DNA of 64,000 nucleotides, from NCBI GenBank assembly GCA_007922305.1, contig ML677463.1:784656-848655 (forward strand). The letters run 5' to 3'. The stretch comes from Dermatemys mawii (Eukaryota; Chordata; Testudines; Dermatemydidae). A program made the translations under genes and the position numbers. This document shows, one piece after another, positions 63,165-64,000 of the stretch (its first letter is position 1; each line of letters starts with the position of its first letter). The notes beneath the pieces were generated by a model. That model did not search any database, had not been told where the DNA came from, and saw only the letters and a list, made by a program, of their open reading frames with translations.

Positions 63165-63358
63165 TATTCTGAGTAGTTTTGTATCATCTGCAAATTTTGC
63201 CACCTCAGTTTACCCCTTTTTCCAAATTATTTATGAATATGTTGAATAGGACTGGTTCCAGAACAGACCCCTGGGGGACATCACTATTTTCCTCTCTCCA
63301 TTCTGAAAACTGACCATTTATTCCTATCTTTTGTTTCCTTTCCTTTAACCAGTTACCT
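63165..63358 (-). mobile_element. CR1/L2-superfamily LINE fragment (RT active-site part)
   Basis: Minus-strand reading gives [13 protein letters not shown] next to [13 protein letters not shown], the FADD box. It is a small internal piece. The sequence right of 63360 is unrelated. Confidence 0.85.
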
Positions 63359-63359
63359 G

Positions 63360-64000
63360 ATGGGGGCACTCCCAGGAGCAGGGGGATATTGGCGCTTCCT
63401 GCAGCAGGAGGAGACACTCTGACGTGGGTCTCATCTCCCCCAGAAAGAGAGAGCAGATGTGCAGGGAGTCCTTCCCCTCCCACCCCAGCCAGAATTGCAG
63501 CTAGGAGCCTCCTGACTGGGGTGCTCTCAGCAGCAAGAGGGAGATCAGATTTCACGAGGAATAATTTATTTCATGGTCTGTGACACATTTTTCACAGACA
63601 TGAAATTGGAAGGGCCCTACATATTATAGGTCTCAGAAGCAATGGCTCTTGGTTGTCTGTAATATGAACCAATTCCCTGATCACTTTGATGCTGCAAAAA
63701 ACAGCAAAATGTCCATGTTTCATGCATTTATTATACCCTAAGCCTTTGAGTGGATATTCCTCATCTCTTAGGATACGAATATGTCCTCATCTTATGCATA
63801 TAGGCTGTAAGGCTTTGTAATTGCTTGGAATTCAATCTTAGCCTGGGAGTTCTGTCTCCTTAACTAAGCAGTCTTATGGTAATTACTTGCATTTATTAAC
63901 AGCTTCTAAGCTAGTTTATTGTTTTTCAAGTTTGGCAAGTTGCTCTGGGTTTTGCTGTCTAATCAGCTCAGACTGTTTTTCTTTTTGAATAGCGGTGTGT
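63360..64000. other. Right end, nothing convincing
   Basis: I looked on the minus strand for a transmembrane or SRCR exon that would continue the receptor gene and found none with splice support. Confidence 0.4.

Noticed and set aside
63205..63555. Minus-strand frame as a possible receptor exon
   Set aside because: Its end part is LINE RT sequence ([13 protein letters not shown]) and the rest has no SRCR cysteine pattern or transmembrane segment.

Overview
The window is vertebrate nuclear DNA, most likely from a cryptodire turtle. Two things point there: tRNA-headed SINEs of the turtle Cry type (best copy 18010-18186) with a CR1-derived tail, and many CR1/L2-superfamily LINE, MIR-like and hAT-like fragments arranged as in turtle genomes. 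There is no operon-like layout, CRISPR or bacterial feature.

The main gene is on the + strand, 5050-52659. I assembled 36 coding exons with consensus splice sites. All phases agree and together they give 4380 nt, one open frame of 1459 codons plus stop. The product is a secreted alpha-2-macroglobulin-family thioester protease inhibitor. It has a signal peptide, MG domains, a bait region in exons 17-18, an intact CGEQ thioester in exon 24, TED/CUB domains and a C-terminal receptor-binding domain. The sequence looks closest to ovostatin; A2M or A2ML1 naming remains possible. A TATA-like box lies at 4971 and a polyadenylation signal at 52683, so the gene appears complete and intact.

The 3' end of a second gene lies on the minus strand between 62238 and 55350, tail-to-tail with the first. 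Six small exons encode an acidic, tyrosine-rich cytoplasmic tail of about 190 residues. It resembles the tails of group B scavenger receptor cysteine-rich (SRCR) receptors of the WC1/CD163L1/SCART kind. The four fully internal tail exons are all phase 1-1 and multiples of three. Its membrane and SRCR exons are not in the window and should lie beyond 64000. A2M-family and CD163/CD163L1 genes also share human 12p13, so the arrangement is plausible as old synteny.

Layout: 1-4970 is intergenic with several repeats. 4971-52688 is the ovostatin-like gene, whose introns are full of repeats. 52690-55349 is the intergenic region between the two convergent genes, holding a degraded LINE and a 100-base assembly gap. 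55350-62238 is the receptor tail. 62239-64000 is intron or upstream sequence of the receptor with MITE and LINE pieces. I found no unprecedented system. The most notable observations are the receptor tail cassette, the short bait region with an extra cysteine, and several long palindromic or nested transposon structures.
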